From the NCBI GenBank assembly GCA_900321895.1, contig ONYB01000146.1, positions 1-10,571 of the forward strand: DNA of 10,571 nucleotides. The letters are read 5' to 3'. The stretch comes from an uncultured Brachyspira sp. GTDB lineage: Bacteria; Cyanobacteriota; Vampirovibrionia; Gastranaerophilales; Gastranaerophilaceae. Each line of letters starts with the position of its first letter. Positions within the stretch are counted from its first letter, which is position 1. Both the position numbers and the translations under genes were made by a program. A model generated the notes under the pieces. It did not search any database. It saw only the letters and a list, made by a program, of their open reading frames with translations, and was not told where the DNA came from. Of the stretch, positions 1 to 6,404 are shown piece by piece.

Positions 1-248
1 GCAAATGCCTTGAGTTCTTGAATAGTTAGCTGTAGAACGTTTTTACTAAACCGACACGAAACAAAACTTGACCCCTCACCGCATTTGTACGGCTCAATAC
101 TTTCGCCTACAACTGCTCCTCTCGACGAGCGAGGTAAAGTCTGGGCGACATGTAACGATAATGCGACCCTCACGTCGCTTTGCTCCTCAGGGTGACATGG
201 TTTTAAATGCTTTTGCGGTGGGGACGCTTCGCTTTTCCACTTCACTCT
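1..248. other. Non-coding stretch at the left edge
   Basis: I see no supportable gene here; short open frames lack a ribosome binding site and family features. It lies downstream of the minus-strand RNase-H-like gene ending at 249. Around 14-45 there is a weak 5-bp stem (GTTCT / AGAAC) with a 15-nt loop followed by GTTTTTACT, which could be a poor plus-strand terminator for a gene left of the window. At 165-196 there is a REP-like palindrome, listed separately. Confidence 0.5.
165..196. repeat. Possible REP-like interspersed palindrome
   Basis: The minus strand reads GTCACCCTGAGG, then GCAAAGCGACG, then AGGGTC. The outer arms ACCCT and AGGGT are complementary and the centre is GC-AAA-GC. From memory, sequences of the form GTCACCCTGAG...AAGCGA...AGGGTC are scattered between genes in many unrelated bacterial genomes. 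Only one copy is in this window, so its repeated nature is inferred. Confidence 0.35.
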
Positions 249-890
249 TCAACTAAAAACCGCAGTGTCGCAAAAACTCTCGTTCGGGTTCTTGATGACG
301 TCGATGACAGGAAGGGTGCGGAATTCGCCGATTGTGTGAACATTCGACGGATTTTTGGCATTTTCTTTTGCCAAAATCGCTCCGACAATCGCCTCTAATT
401 GTGACATCGGCATCATATTTACCGGCAAGTCCATTCCCCACTCGTTTGTGAGTGCTTGTTGTAAAAATTTGCAGTCAGCAGGCGAACGTTCCTTAAAACA
501 GGAATTCAGGTGCATATTTTGTCTTGTCAAAAATAATTCAAAACGATTTACAACGGCACCTTTTTCGATAAGTGATTTCAAATAGTCGCTGGCACGAGTG
601 GTGTAGCGTTGAGTCCAGTTGTCTTGATTTGGAAAAAGCGGATTTGTCGAAACCATTTGGTAAGGTTTTGACAAAATTCGCCACTTGCCGTTGAGCATAG
701 TTTTGTCCCACGCCAAAGACACGCAAATATCAGAATTCGCAGTTGACGGAAAATTGTCGAAAAAGTGCATTATATCGTTAACTTTGTACAATTTGTCAAC
801 CATAATAAGTGTGTTGTCTTCGTCTAAAATAGCGAGCCCCGAGTCCATGCTCGAGCCTGACGCCAATGATAGCCCTACATAATATCTCAT
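249..890 (-). CDS. Putative RNase-H-fold protein (DUF429-like), 213 aa
   Basis: Function not firmly recognised. The N-terminus (residues 3-35, YYVGLSLASGSSMDSGLAI then LDEDNTLIMVDKLY) looks like the first two strands of an RNase-H/actin-like fold, as in DUF429 predicted nucleases. Residues 54-71 hold a hydrophobic strand and a GKWR motif. Residues 134-175 (ERSPADCKFLQQAL, then PMSQLEAIVGAILA) resemble the C-terminal helix of that family. The Asp usually found in the first strand (GxDxA) is Ser8 here, so catalysis is doubtful. There is no signal peptide or membrane segment. The ATG is 4 nt beyond the map stop codon, and its GGAG ribosome binding site lies in the last map codons, so it is probably cotranscribed and translationally coupled with map. 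The stop is TGA, which argues against TGA recoding. A single-domain hypothetical of another RNase-H-like family is equally possible. Confidence 0.6.
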   Translation of the reverse strand: MRYYVGLSLASGSSMDSGLAILDEDNTLIMVDKLYKVNDIMHFFDNFPSTANSDICVSLAWDKTMLNGKWRILSKPYQMVSTNPLFPNQDNWTQRYTTRASDYLKSLIEKGAVVNRFELFLTRQNMHLNSCFKERSPADCKFLQQALTNEWGMDLPVNMMPMSQLEAIVGAILAKENAKNPSNVHTIGEFRTLPVIDVIKNPNESFCDTAVFS

Positions 891-894
891 GTGA

Positions 895-1647
895 TTACTC
901 CATTAATTTTGTTGTAATCAAAGGTCCGTCTTCTGTAGCAATTACGGTGTGTTCAAAGTGAGCGGAAGGCTTTTTGTCAACTGTGGAAACTGTCCATTCA
1001 TCGTCTGCGACTTCGACTTCATCCCCGCCAAGGTTTAGCATTGGCTCGATTGCGATTGCATAACCCTGTTTAATTAAGGTTTGGTCGCCAACTCTATAGT
1101 TGAACAAAAACGGCTCTTCATGCATAACGTGTCCGACACCGTGACCGCCGTATTGTCTGACAATTCCGAAATGGTAACTGTTTGCAACATCTTCTACAGC
1201 TCCGGAAATATCATCCAAAACATTCCCCGGACACATTTTTGCAACACCTGCATAAAGTGCCTCTTCTGTTGCTTTCATAAGACGTTTTTTGTCATCGTCC
1301 AACTCGCCGACTGCATAAGACCAAGCACTGTCGCCGACAAGCCCGTGATATGTCGCACCGACATCAATACTTATAATGTCGCCTTCTTTAACTTTTACAT
1401 CTTCACTCGGAATTCCGTGGACAACTTGCTCATTGATAGAGGTGCAGATTGTTGCTGGAAATCCGCTATAACCCAAAAACGTAGGAATAGCACGATTTTC
1501 TTTGATTACGTGATATGCGATGTCATCAAGTTCTTTGGTGGAAATTCCCGGTTCGACAACCTCTTTCATTTTTTTGTGAACCAATGCAACAATATGCCCT
1601 GCATGTCGCATCAGTTTAATTTCTTCTCTGGATTTTCTGTTAATCAT
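895..1647 (-). CDS. map: Methionine aminopeptidase, type I
   Basis: Removes the initiator methionine from nascent proteins in the cytoplasm. At 250 aa it has the usual length of a bare type I enzyme without an N-terminal extension. The dinuclear metal ligands of the pita-bread fold are visible: Asp95 (SIDVG), Asp106 (GDSAW), His169 (GGHGVG), Glu201 (AIEPM) and Glu232 (FEHT). The substrate-site histidines are His77 (VVHGIP) and His176 (MHEEP). The opening MINRKSREEIKLMRHAG is the normal N-terminus for the family and supports the ATG chosen, although no clear Shine-Dalgarno precedes it. The 48-nt gap from adk contains a perfect 12-bp hairpin whose downstream arm ends 8 nt before the ATG. adk-map adjacency is ancestral in many bacteria, where the pair precedes infA; here the pair is on the opposite strand from infA. 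Confidence 0.97.
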   Translation of the reverse strand: MINRKSREEIKLMRHAGHIVALVHKKMKEVVEPGISTKELDDIAYHVIKENRAIPTFLGYSGFPATICTSINEQVVHGIPSEDVKVKEGDIISIDVGATYHGLVGDSAWSYAVGELDDDKKRLMKATEEALYAGVAKMCPGNVLDDISGAVEDVANSYHFGIVRQYGGHGVGHVMHEEPFLFNYRVGDQTLIKQGYAIAIEPMLNLGGDEVEVADDEWTVSTVDKKPSAHFEHTVIATEDGPLITTKLME

Positions 1648-1655
1648 ATTTTAAT

Positions 1656-1687
1656 TATAGGTGCAAACCAAAAAATTTGCACCTATA
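1656..1687 (-). promoter_or_regulatory. Perfect 12-bp hairpin in the adk-map gap
   Basis: The arms TATAGGTGCAAA (1656-1667) and TTTGCACCTATA (1676-1687) are perfectly complementary and enclose an 8-nt loop. The hairpin starts 8 nt after the adk stop codon and ends 8 nt before the map ATG. On the minus strand it is followed by AATTAAAAT rather than a U-run, so it is not a convincing terminator. It occupies the place where a map ribosome binding site would be expected. A role in attenuation, RNA processing or translation control is inferred. Confidence 0.6.
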
Positions 1688-1695
1688 CCTTTCTT

Positions 1696-2352
1696 TTATT
1701 TAATTACTTCCAAAAGTCTTTCCCAAACTTCGTCAATAGTACCGTTTGCGTCGATTGATTTTAAGGCACCTTTTTCTTTGTAGTAATCAATAAGCGGTGC
1801 TGTTTCACGGAAGTAGGTGTCAAATCTTGATTGAGCAACTTCTTTTGTGTCATCTTTTCTTTGAGTAAGTTCAGCTCCGTCATGATCACAGTGACCTTCA
1901 ACTTTCGGAGGTTTAAATTCTAAGTTGTAGATTTCGCCGCAAACAGGGCAAGAACGTCTGTTTACAATTCTTTCGACAAGTAAGTTTGTGTCGATGTCAA
2001 AATAGATTGCTCTAAATTCTGCATCTGTGTCTTTGTCGATTTTTTTGTTCATTTCTGTCAACATGTCTGCTTGTTCAACGCTTCTCGGGTATCCGTCGAG
2101 GATATAGCCGTTTTTACAGTCGTCTTGCGACAATCTGTTTTTAATAATGTTTGCAACTAATGACGCAGGAACAAGATTTCCTTTGTCGATAAATTCTTTA
2201 GCAGTTTTTCCGTCAGGAGTACCGTTTTTAATTTCTGCTCTCAATAATGAGCCTGTGTCGATGTGCGGGAAGTTTAAATGTTTTGCTAATTTGTCTGTCT
2301 GTGTTCCCTTTCCGCAAGCCGGTGGCCCAAGAAAAATAAGTTCTTTTTTCAT
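1696..2352 (-). CDS. adk: Adenylate kinase
   Basis: Catalyses ATP + AMP = 2 ADP in the cytoplasm. At 218 aa it is the long form with a full LID domain. Visible motifs: Walker A GPPACGKGT at residues 9-17 (more often GPPGAGKGT); the AMP-site region TGSLLRAEI at 33-41; DGYPR at 86-90; the arginine pair NRR at 131-133; and TQRKDD at 163-168. The LID carries a structural zinc site, Cys135-X2-Cys138-X16-Cys155-X2-Asp158, a Cys3-Asp version typical of many non-enterobacterial enzymes. The ATG is preceded by an A/G-rich stretch (AAAGAGCG) that is a weak ribosome binding site. It probably has its own promoter or depends on read-through past the hairpin at 2390-2416. It is followed closely by map. Confidence 0.97.
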   Translation of the reverse strand: MKKELIFLGPPACGKGTQTDKLAKHLNFPHIDTGSLLRAEIKNGTPDGKTAKEFIDKGNLVPASLVANIIKNRLSQDDCKNGYILDGYPRSVEQADMLTEMNKKIDKDTDAEFRAIYFDIDTNLLVERIVNRRSCPVCGEIYNLEFKPPKVEGHCDHDGAELTQRKDDTKEVAQSRFDTYFRETAPLIDYYKEKGALKSIDANGTIDEVWERLLEVIK

Positions 2353-2375
2353 AATTTTTTCGCTCTTTCTTTTAA

Positions 2376-2406
2376 AAATAATATCCTATGCCCTGATTGT
2401 ACTACA
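2376..2406 (-). promoter_or_regulatory. Candidate adk promoter
   Basis: On the minus strand TTGTAG (three of six to the -35 consensus) is followed, after 18 nt, by TATTAT (five of six to the -10 consensus). The site lies between the hairpin at 2390-2416 and the adk ATG and shares bases with that hairpin. This is a by-eye match in AT-rich DNA. Confidence 0.3.
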
Positions 2407-2416
2407 ACAATCGGGC
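2390..2416 (-). terminator. Hairpin downstream of the metallopeptidase gene
   Basis: GCCC plus GATTGT (2390-2393, 2395-2400) pair with ACAATC plus GGGC (2407-2416) around a 6-nt loop, with one bulged base. It begins 20 nt after the stop codon of the 2437-3432 gene. The U-rich stretch on the minus strand does not follow directly but comes about 10 nt later (ATTATTTTT). It may act as a weak terminator or attenuator before adk. Confidence 0.45.
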
Positions 2417-2436
2417 GATTTCAAGTTATGGAAATT

Positions 2437-3432
2437 TTACAAAAGTTCGTTAAGTTTTCCTCTAGTAATCTCATTGCCTAAAGCGATTACGTCGGGGGAA
2501 TACTTGTCATTTGAAAGCAAGCCTTTGATAATTTCGGCAATCGTTTCTTCCTCGCAGGTTTGAGCGTATTCTGAAATTTTCCCTGCAATGTGGAAGTTTT
2601 TGATTTTTGTATATGCCAGCCTGAAATTTGGTAGCTCTGACGGCGTAATAAACATGCTGTGCCAAACATGTCCGAGTTCGTGAAGAATACTCCCATCCAC
2701 CCCGATTGCATTTTGCATTTGTAACGGTGGGTTGAATTCAATTTTGTTTCTTCGCCTTATTTTCAATAAATATGCTCTGACCTTTTTATCAAAATCTGCA
2801 ACGTCGTAATTCTCAAGATGAGTAATTCTCTCCATAGTTTTTCTGGTTTCAGGGTTGTTGTACAAAGCTCTTATTACACTGTTTTCGGCCTCTTGAGCAT
2901 GATACAACAACCCTACAAAATCATGCTTGGATTTCGTGGTCAATTTCCCTTGTTGATGCAGTCTGTAGTATCTGTTCAGTGTGTTTTCGTATTTGTATTT
3001 GCTCGCCAAGATAATTTTGTCAAAACCGTGTTTATCTTTTTCGATTTGGTTGTTTTTGCCATATTTTTTCAAAAACAATGAAATCATATTACCCGCATTA
3101 TCAAAAATGTTTTTGCACAAAAATAGTGTTCTGCAAGTGTAGGCATTATCCTTATGCTCAAGCGATACAAACATGTCAGACTGGGGCTTTGTACCGTCGT
3201 CAAATGTGATATCTGCATAAACAACCTTGTCCGGCGGGTTTATTTGACCCACGGTCTTATTGTATGCCTTTGTAATTGTGTAATTCACCTGATTGGCAAG
3301 TTCTAAATCCTCAACATTGAATTGTTTTATATTTAAAACTTTTTGTGCGTAAGTTTTTGCCTCACTCAAGTCTTTTGCTTTTTTATATTTTAACGGTTTG
3401 AAAGCCGAAAGTTCTGGGGTAATTTTAATCAT
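2437..3432 (-). CDS. Putative zinc metallopeptidase, lethal-factor-like site
   Basis: A 331-aa protein of unknown substrate. Zinc-protease signature: His251-Glu252-Leu-Gly-His255, followed about 40 residues later by SEYAQTCEEETIAE (287-300). This lines up with the anthrax lethal factor (peptidase M34) active site as I remember it: a Tyr (here Tyr289) seven residues before the third zinc ligand Glu (here Glu296), then Ala-Glu (299-300). The first ~60 residues form a possible separate helical module (AKDLSEAKTYAQKVLNIKQF at 19-38, then a DLELAN segment). No signal peptide or membrane segment is visible, so it is either cytoplasmic or exported by a route I cannot see. It sits alone between the gyrA terminator and adk, only 27 nt past the terminator stem, with no strong ribosome binding site. 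Its position in a housekeeping cluster suggests a later insertion. Protease activity is inferred from motifs only. Confidence 0.75.
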   Translation of the reverse strand: MIKITPELSAFKPLKYKKAKDLSEAKTYAQKVLNIKQFNVEDLELANQVNYTITKAYNKTVGQINPPDKVVYADITFDDGTKPQSDMFVSLEHKDNAYTCRTLFLCKNIFDNAGNMISLFLKKYGKNNQIEKDKHGFDKIILASKYKYENTLNRYYRLHQQGKLTTKSKHDFVGLLYHAQEAENSVIRALYNNPETRKTMERITHLENYDVADFDKKVRAYLLKIRRRNKIEFNPPLQMQNAIGVDGSILHELGHVWHSMFITPSELPNFRLAYTKIKNFHIAGKISEYAQTCEEETIAEIIKGLLSNDKYSPDVIALGNEITRGKLNELL

Positions 3433-3444
3433 GATTTTTTATAC

Positions 3445-3473
3445 TTTGTACCTGCAAATAAAAACACCGTCAA
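3445..3473 (-). promoter_or_regulatory. Candidate promoter inside the gyrA terminator
   Basis: On the minus strand TTGACG (3473-3468) is separated by exactly 17 nt from TACAAA (3450-3445). The -35 element lies within an arm of the gyrA terminator. Transcription from it would give a leader of only about 10 nt before the metallopeptidase ATG. It is the best promoter candidate in the short gap, but the -10 matches only four of six bases. Confidence 0.3.
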
Positions 3474-3496
3474 AGAAAATTTTTGACAGTGTTTTT
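3460..3496 (-). terminator. gyrA Rho-independent terminator
   Basis: Two 15-nt arms (3460-3474 and 3482-3496) enclose a 7-nt loop and pair completely as RNA on the minus strand, with one U-G wobble. On the plus strand the same position is a C-A mismatch, which favours minus-strand function. The stem runs into a U-rich end (GTGTTTTTATTTG). It begins 21 nt after the gyrA stop codon. Confidence 0.85.
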
Positions 3497-3517
3497 GGAT
3501 TATTTTGTAAATATTTA

Positions 3518-6076
3518 TTACTCAGTTTTGTTGTCGTCTAACAAGCTTCCCTGAGAAACATTAGCTTGAGCTTCCGCAGCCTCGGCAGCCGCATTATCTC
3601 TTATAATTGTATCATCGCTGTCAGGGTTTACGATTTTGTTAACCGAGCAAACTGTGTCGTTGTCAGTCAAGTTTTGAGCTCGAACACCTGTTGCCGGTCT
3701 GCCCTGACGTGAGATTGAGCCTGCATTAAGTCTTGTTACAACACCGCTTGCAGTTACCATCATAATGTCGTCGCTTTCTTTTACGATAGTCAACGCAACA
3801 AGTCTGGATGCTGCTGATTTGAATTTAGTTGCAATCAAACCGAGTCCGCCTCTGTTTTGGGTTCTGAATTCAGATAGTTTTGTACGTTTGCCAAACCCGT
3901 CTGAAGTTACGACCAACAAATCTGCATCGTAATCTTGTGGAACGATATCACAGCCGACAATTTCATCTCCTGAACGCAATTTCATAGAAGTTACCCCTCT
4001 TGCACTTCTGCCGAGCGGTCTTAAATCTGCGATTGGGAATCTTATTGCCATACCGCAAGATGTACCGATAATAATTTCATCTTTTGCGGTTGCAAGTTTT
4101 ACCCAACACAAGCTGTCGCCTTCATCCAAGCCTATTGCGATAATACCGTTTCGACGGATATTTGTAAAGTTGTCGATTTCGATACGTTTGATATAGCCTT
4201 TTTTAGTCAACATAATCAAGTTCAAATCGTTAGAGAAGTTGCTTACAGGAACAACTGCCGTAATCGTTTCGTCCTGATCAATCGGAAGAACGTTGATAAT
4301 CGGTAAACCTTTTGCCTGACGTCCGCCTTCAGGGAAGTCGTATACATTCAAGCTGTAAACAGTACCCTTTGATGAGAAGAACAAGACTTTGTCATGCATC
4401 ATAGCCGTAAAGAAGTGTTGAATATCATCATCTTCTTTTGTCTTAATGCCTGATTTTCCTCTGGTTGCACGGTTTTGACGTTCAAACGTGTCAAGTGAAA
4501 TTCTCTTCAAATAGCCTTGATGTGTAATAAATACTGCCATTGGTGTGTTTGGAGTCAAGTCCTCAATCGTTACTTCGCCTTGTTCAGGTACGATTTGAGT
4601 TTTTCTGTCGTCGCCGTATTTTTCTCTATCTTCAAGCAATTCTTTTTTGATTATGTCAAGAATTCTTTGACGGCTTGCAAGAATGTCCTCGTATTCTGCG
4701 ATTTTCTTCAACAATTCGTCGTATTCAGCCTTAACTTTGTCTTGTTCCAATCCTGTCAATCTTCTTAATTGCATTTCAAGGATTGCGTTTGCCTGATCTG
4801 CATCAAGTCCAAATCTGCTCATTAAGCCTTCTCTTGCAACATCGGTTGTTTTGGATTGTTTGATAAGCTCAATAACTTCGTCGATAGAACCCAATGCAAT
4901 GATTAAGCCCGCCAAAATGTGAGCTCTGACTTTTGCTTTTTTCAAGAAGAAAATTGTTCTTCTTGTTACGATTTCAACTCTGTGTTCAACAAACTCTTCC
5001 AAAACTTGTTTCAAGTTCAAAAGTCTTGGTTGTTTTCCGCAAAGAACAACATTGTTAACCCCGAATGTTGTTGCAAGTTGAGTGTATTTAAACAAATTGT
5101 TTTTAACTACATCAGGCTTAGCATCACGTTTAAGCTCAATAACAATTCTCATACCTTCACGGTCAGATTCATCTCTTATGTCGGAAATGCCTGTAATTCT
5201 TTGGTCTTTAACAAGTTCTGCAATTTTTTCAATAAGCATTGCTTTGTTAACCTGATAAGGAATTTCTGTAATAACAATCGCTGTACGGGTTTGACGACCG
5301 CCACCGCCTGCAATTTCTTCAAATCCGGCAACAGCCTGCATTTTAATTGAACCGCGACCGGTTTCATAAGCTTGTTTGATGTCGTTCAGACCTACAATAG
5401 TTGCGGCAGTCGGGAAGTCAGGCCCTTTGATGTATTCCATTAATTCTGCAATAGTAATATTAGGATTATCAATAAGTGCAATCGTACCGTCAACTACTTC
5501 ACAAAGGTTGTGAGGCGGAATATTTGTTGCCATACCAACGGCAATCCCTGAACATCCGTTCAATAACAACATTGGCAAACGAACAGGAAGAACGGAAGGT
5601 TCTTGCAATGAACCGTCGAAGTTCGGCTCAAATTCAACTGTTTCGCAATCAATATCAGCAAGCATTGACTGTGTGATTTTGTGCATACGAGCCTCTGTAT
5701 AACGCATTGCGGCAGCCCCGTCACCATCGACCGAACCAAAGTTCCCGTGACCGTCAACGGTTAAATATCTTGTTGAAAAGTCTTGTGCCATACGAACAAG
5801 AGCTTCGTAAACGGCTGTATCACCGTGCGGGTGGTATTTACCGAGAACTTCACCGACAATTCTCGCACATTTCTTAAACGGTTTGTCCGGAGTCATTCCA
5901 AGTTCGTTCATAGCATATAGGATACGTCTGTGAACCGGTTTTAACCCGTCACGAACGTCAGGCAATGCTCGACCTACGATAACACTCATTGCGTAATCAA
6001 TATAGCAACGTTTCATTTCTTCTCTAATATTAACCGGAACAATCTTTCCGTCCGAAAACATATTTTGCTGGCTCAA
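3518..6076 (-). CDS. gyrA: DNA gyrase subunit A
   Basis: Breakage-reunion subunit of gyrase, which introduces negative supercoils together with GyrB (not in this window). At 852 aa it is of normal length. The N-terminal winged-helix domain holds the catalytic Tyr126 (AMRYTEARM) and the quinolone region around KYHPHGDTAVYEALVRMAQ, with Thr87 and Glu91 at the positions of E. coli Ser83 and Asp87. The coiled-coil tower (about 360-490) is followed by a six-bladed C-terminal beta-pinwheel and an acidic, alanine-rich tail (817-852). The usual blade-1 GyrA box is degenerate (QNRATRG, 534-540); an intact QxRGGxG (QNRGGLG) occurs at 740-746. The start is TTG: an AAGGAG lies six nt upstream of it, whereas the ATG at codon 6 lacks such a site. 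It appears monocistronic, with its own terminator. Confidence 0.96.
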   Translation of the reverse strand: MSQQNMFSDGKIVPVNIREEMKRCYIDYAMSVIVGRALPDVRDGLKPVHRRILYAMNELGMTPDKPFKKCARIVGEVLGKYHPHGDTAVYEALVRMAQDFSTRYLTVDGHGNFGSVDGDGAAAMRYTEARMHKITQSMLADIDCETVEFEPNFDGSLQEPSVLPVRLPMLLLNGCSGIAVGMATNIPPHNLCEVVDGTIALIDNPNITIAELMEYIKGPDFPTAATIVGLNDIKQAYETGRGSIKMQAVAGFEEIAGGGGRQTRTAIVITEIPYQVNKAMLIEKIAELVKDQRITGISDIRDESDREGMRIVIELKRDAKPDVVKNNLFKYTQLATTFGVNNVVLCGKQPRLLNLKQVLEEFVEHRVEIVTRRTIFFLKKAKVRAHILAGLIIALGSIDEVIELIKQSKTTDVAREGLMSRFGLDADQANAILEMQLRRLTGLEQDKVKAEYDELLKKIAEYEDILASRQRILDIIKKELLEDREKYGDDRKTQIVPEQGEVTIEDLTPNTPMAVFITHQGYLKRISLDTFERQNRATRGKSGIKTKEDDDIQHFFTAMMHDKVLFFSSKGTVYSLNVYDFPEGGRQAKGLPIINVLPIDQDETITAVVPVSNFSNDLNLIMLTKKGYIKRIEIDNFTNIRRNGIIAIGLDEGDSLCWVKLATAKDEIIIGTSCGMAIRFPIADLRPLGRSARGVTSMKLRSGDEIVGCDIVPQDYDADLLVVTSDGFGKRTKLSEFRTQNRGGLGLIATKFKSAASRLVALTIVKESDDIMMVTASGVVTRLNAGSISRQGRPATGVRAQNLTDNDTVCSVNKIVNPDSDDTIIRDNAAAEAAEAQANVSQGSLLDDNKTE

Positions 6077-6088
6077 AATCTTCTCCTT
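6074..6088 (-). promoter_or_regulatory. gyrA ribosome binding site and TTG start
   Basis: The minus strand reads AAGGAGAAGATTTTG: a full Shine-Dalgarno, a 6-nt spacer, then TTG. This decides the start in favour of TTG over the ATG five codons downstream. Confidence 0.75.
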
Positions 6089-6212
6089 ATTTCCAAGTCC
6101 TTCTATAATATAATAATATCACAAACATAGAATATTGGGCTAGTATCTTAACAATTTGAGGTGAGAGGCGAGAAGAGAAAAGTCCTTTACAAAGTGAGGA
6201 GTGGTAGTGAAG

Positions 6213-6244
6213 GCGATAAGACTATAAGGCGATAGGGCGATAAG
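6213..6244. repeat. Octanucleotide array, 4 units (NNNATAAG)
   Basis: Four exact 8-bp units. Each starts with a variable triplet (GCG, ACT, GCG, GCG) followed by ATAAG; the third unit ends ATAGG. The array is followed by TTCGTTACG. Confidence 0.75.
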
Positions 6245-6265
6245 TTCGTTACGTTAAGAGAGAAG

Positions 6266-6297
6266 TGAATAAGTAAATAGGTTAATAAGTAAATAAG
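6266..6297. repeat. Octanucleotide array, 4 units (TNAATAAG)
   Basis: Four 8-bp units with leading triplets TGA, TAA, TTA, TAA followed by ATAAG; the second unit ends ATAGG. The array is followed by TTC, like the array at 6213-6244, and both are followed by a GTTCGYTACGYT motif. The minus strand reads as CTTATTMA units, the same as the repeats inside the ribosomal operon. Confidence 0.8.
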
Positions 6298-6404
6298 TTC
6301 TTATAGTTCGCTACGCTCAAAATTGGTGAAATACCCCTCTACCACGGGGATAGGGCTTAAAATCACGTTGCCTGCTTTTATGTAAAAGGACTTTTCACTA
6401 GCCC

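Larger units (their letters stand above)
6137..6404. repeat. 268-bp element with split terminal inverted repeat
   Basis: The right end (6382-6404) is a continuous 23-nt arm, GTAAAAGGACTTTTC followed by ACTAGCCC. Its complement on the left is in two pieces: GGGCTAGT at 6137-6144, then 32 nt of other sequence, then GAAAAGTCCTTTAC at 6177-6190, one T shorter than the right arm. Inside, GTGGTAG (6201-6207) is complementary to CTACCAC (6339-6345), and CTATAAG (6222-6228) to CTTATAG (6300-6306). The centre holds two octamer arrays. There is no open frame of note and no target-site duplication that I can see. It may be a MITE-like element or a large structured RNA, just upstream of gyrA. Confidence 0.5.

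Noticed and set aside
14..45. A Rho-independent terminator on the plus strand
   Set aside because: The stem has only 5 bp with a 15-nt loop; too weak to call without the upstream gene.
68..398. Two small plus-strand open frames near the left edge
   Set aside because: No ribosome binding site and low-complexity translations; one runs into the RNase-H-like gene.
1081..1758. A 225-codon plus-strand open frame antisense to map and the end of adk
   Set aside because: It mirrors a fully conserved map gene; its Cys/Phe-rich translation has no family features and no ribosome binding site. It is open only because of the codon use on the other strand.
2147..2563. A 138-codon plus-strand open frame across adk, the gap and the protease end
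   Set aside because: It overlaps two convincing minus-strand genes and has no motif or ribosome binding site.
4919..5350. A 143-codon plus-strand open frame inside gyrA
   Set aside because: It lies within a highly conserved gyrase region; the Asn/Phe/Cys-rich product is a typical antisense shadow.
6213..6297. A CRISPR array
   Set aside because: The units are only 8 bp, without unique spacers, and no cas gene is present.
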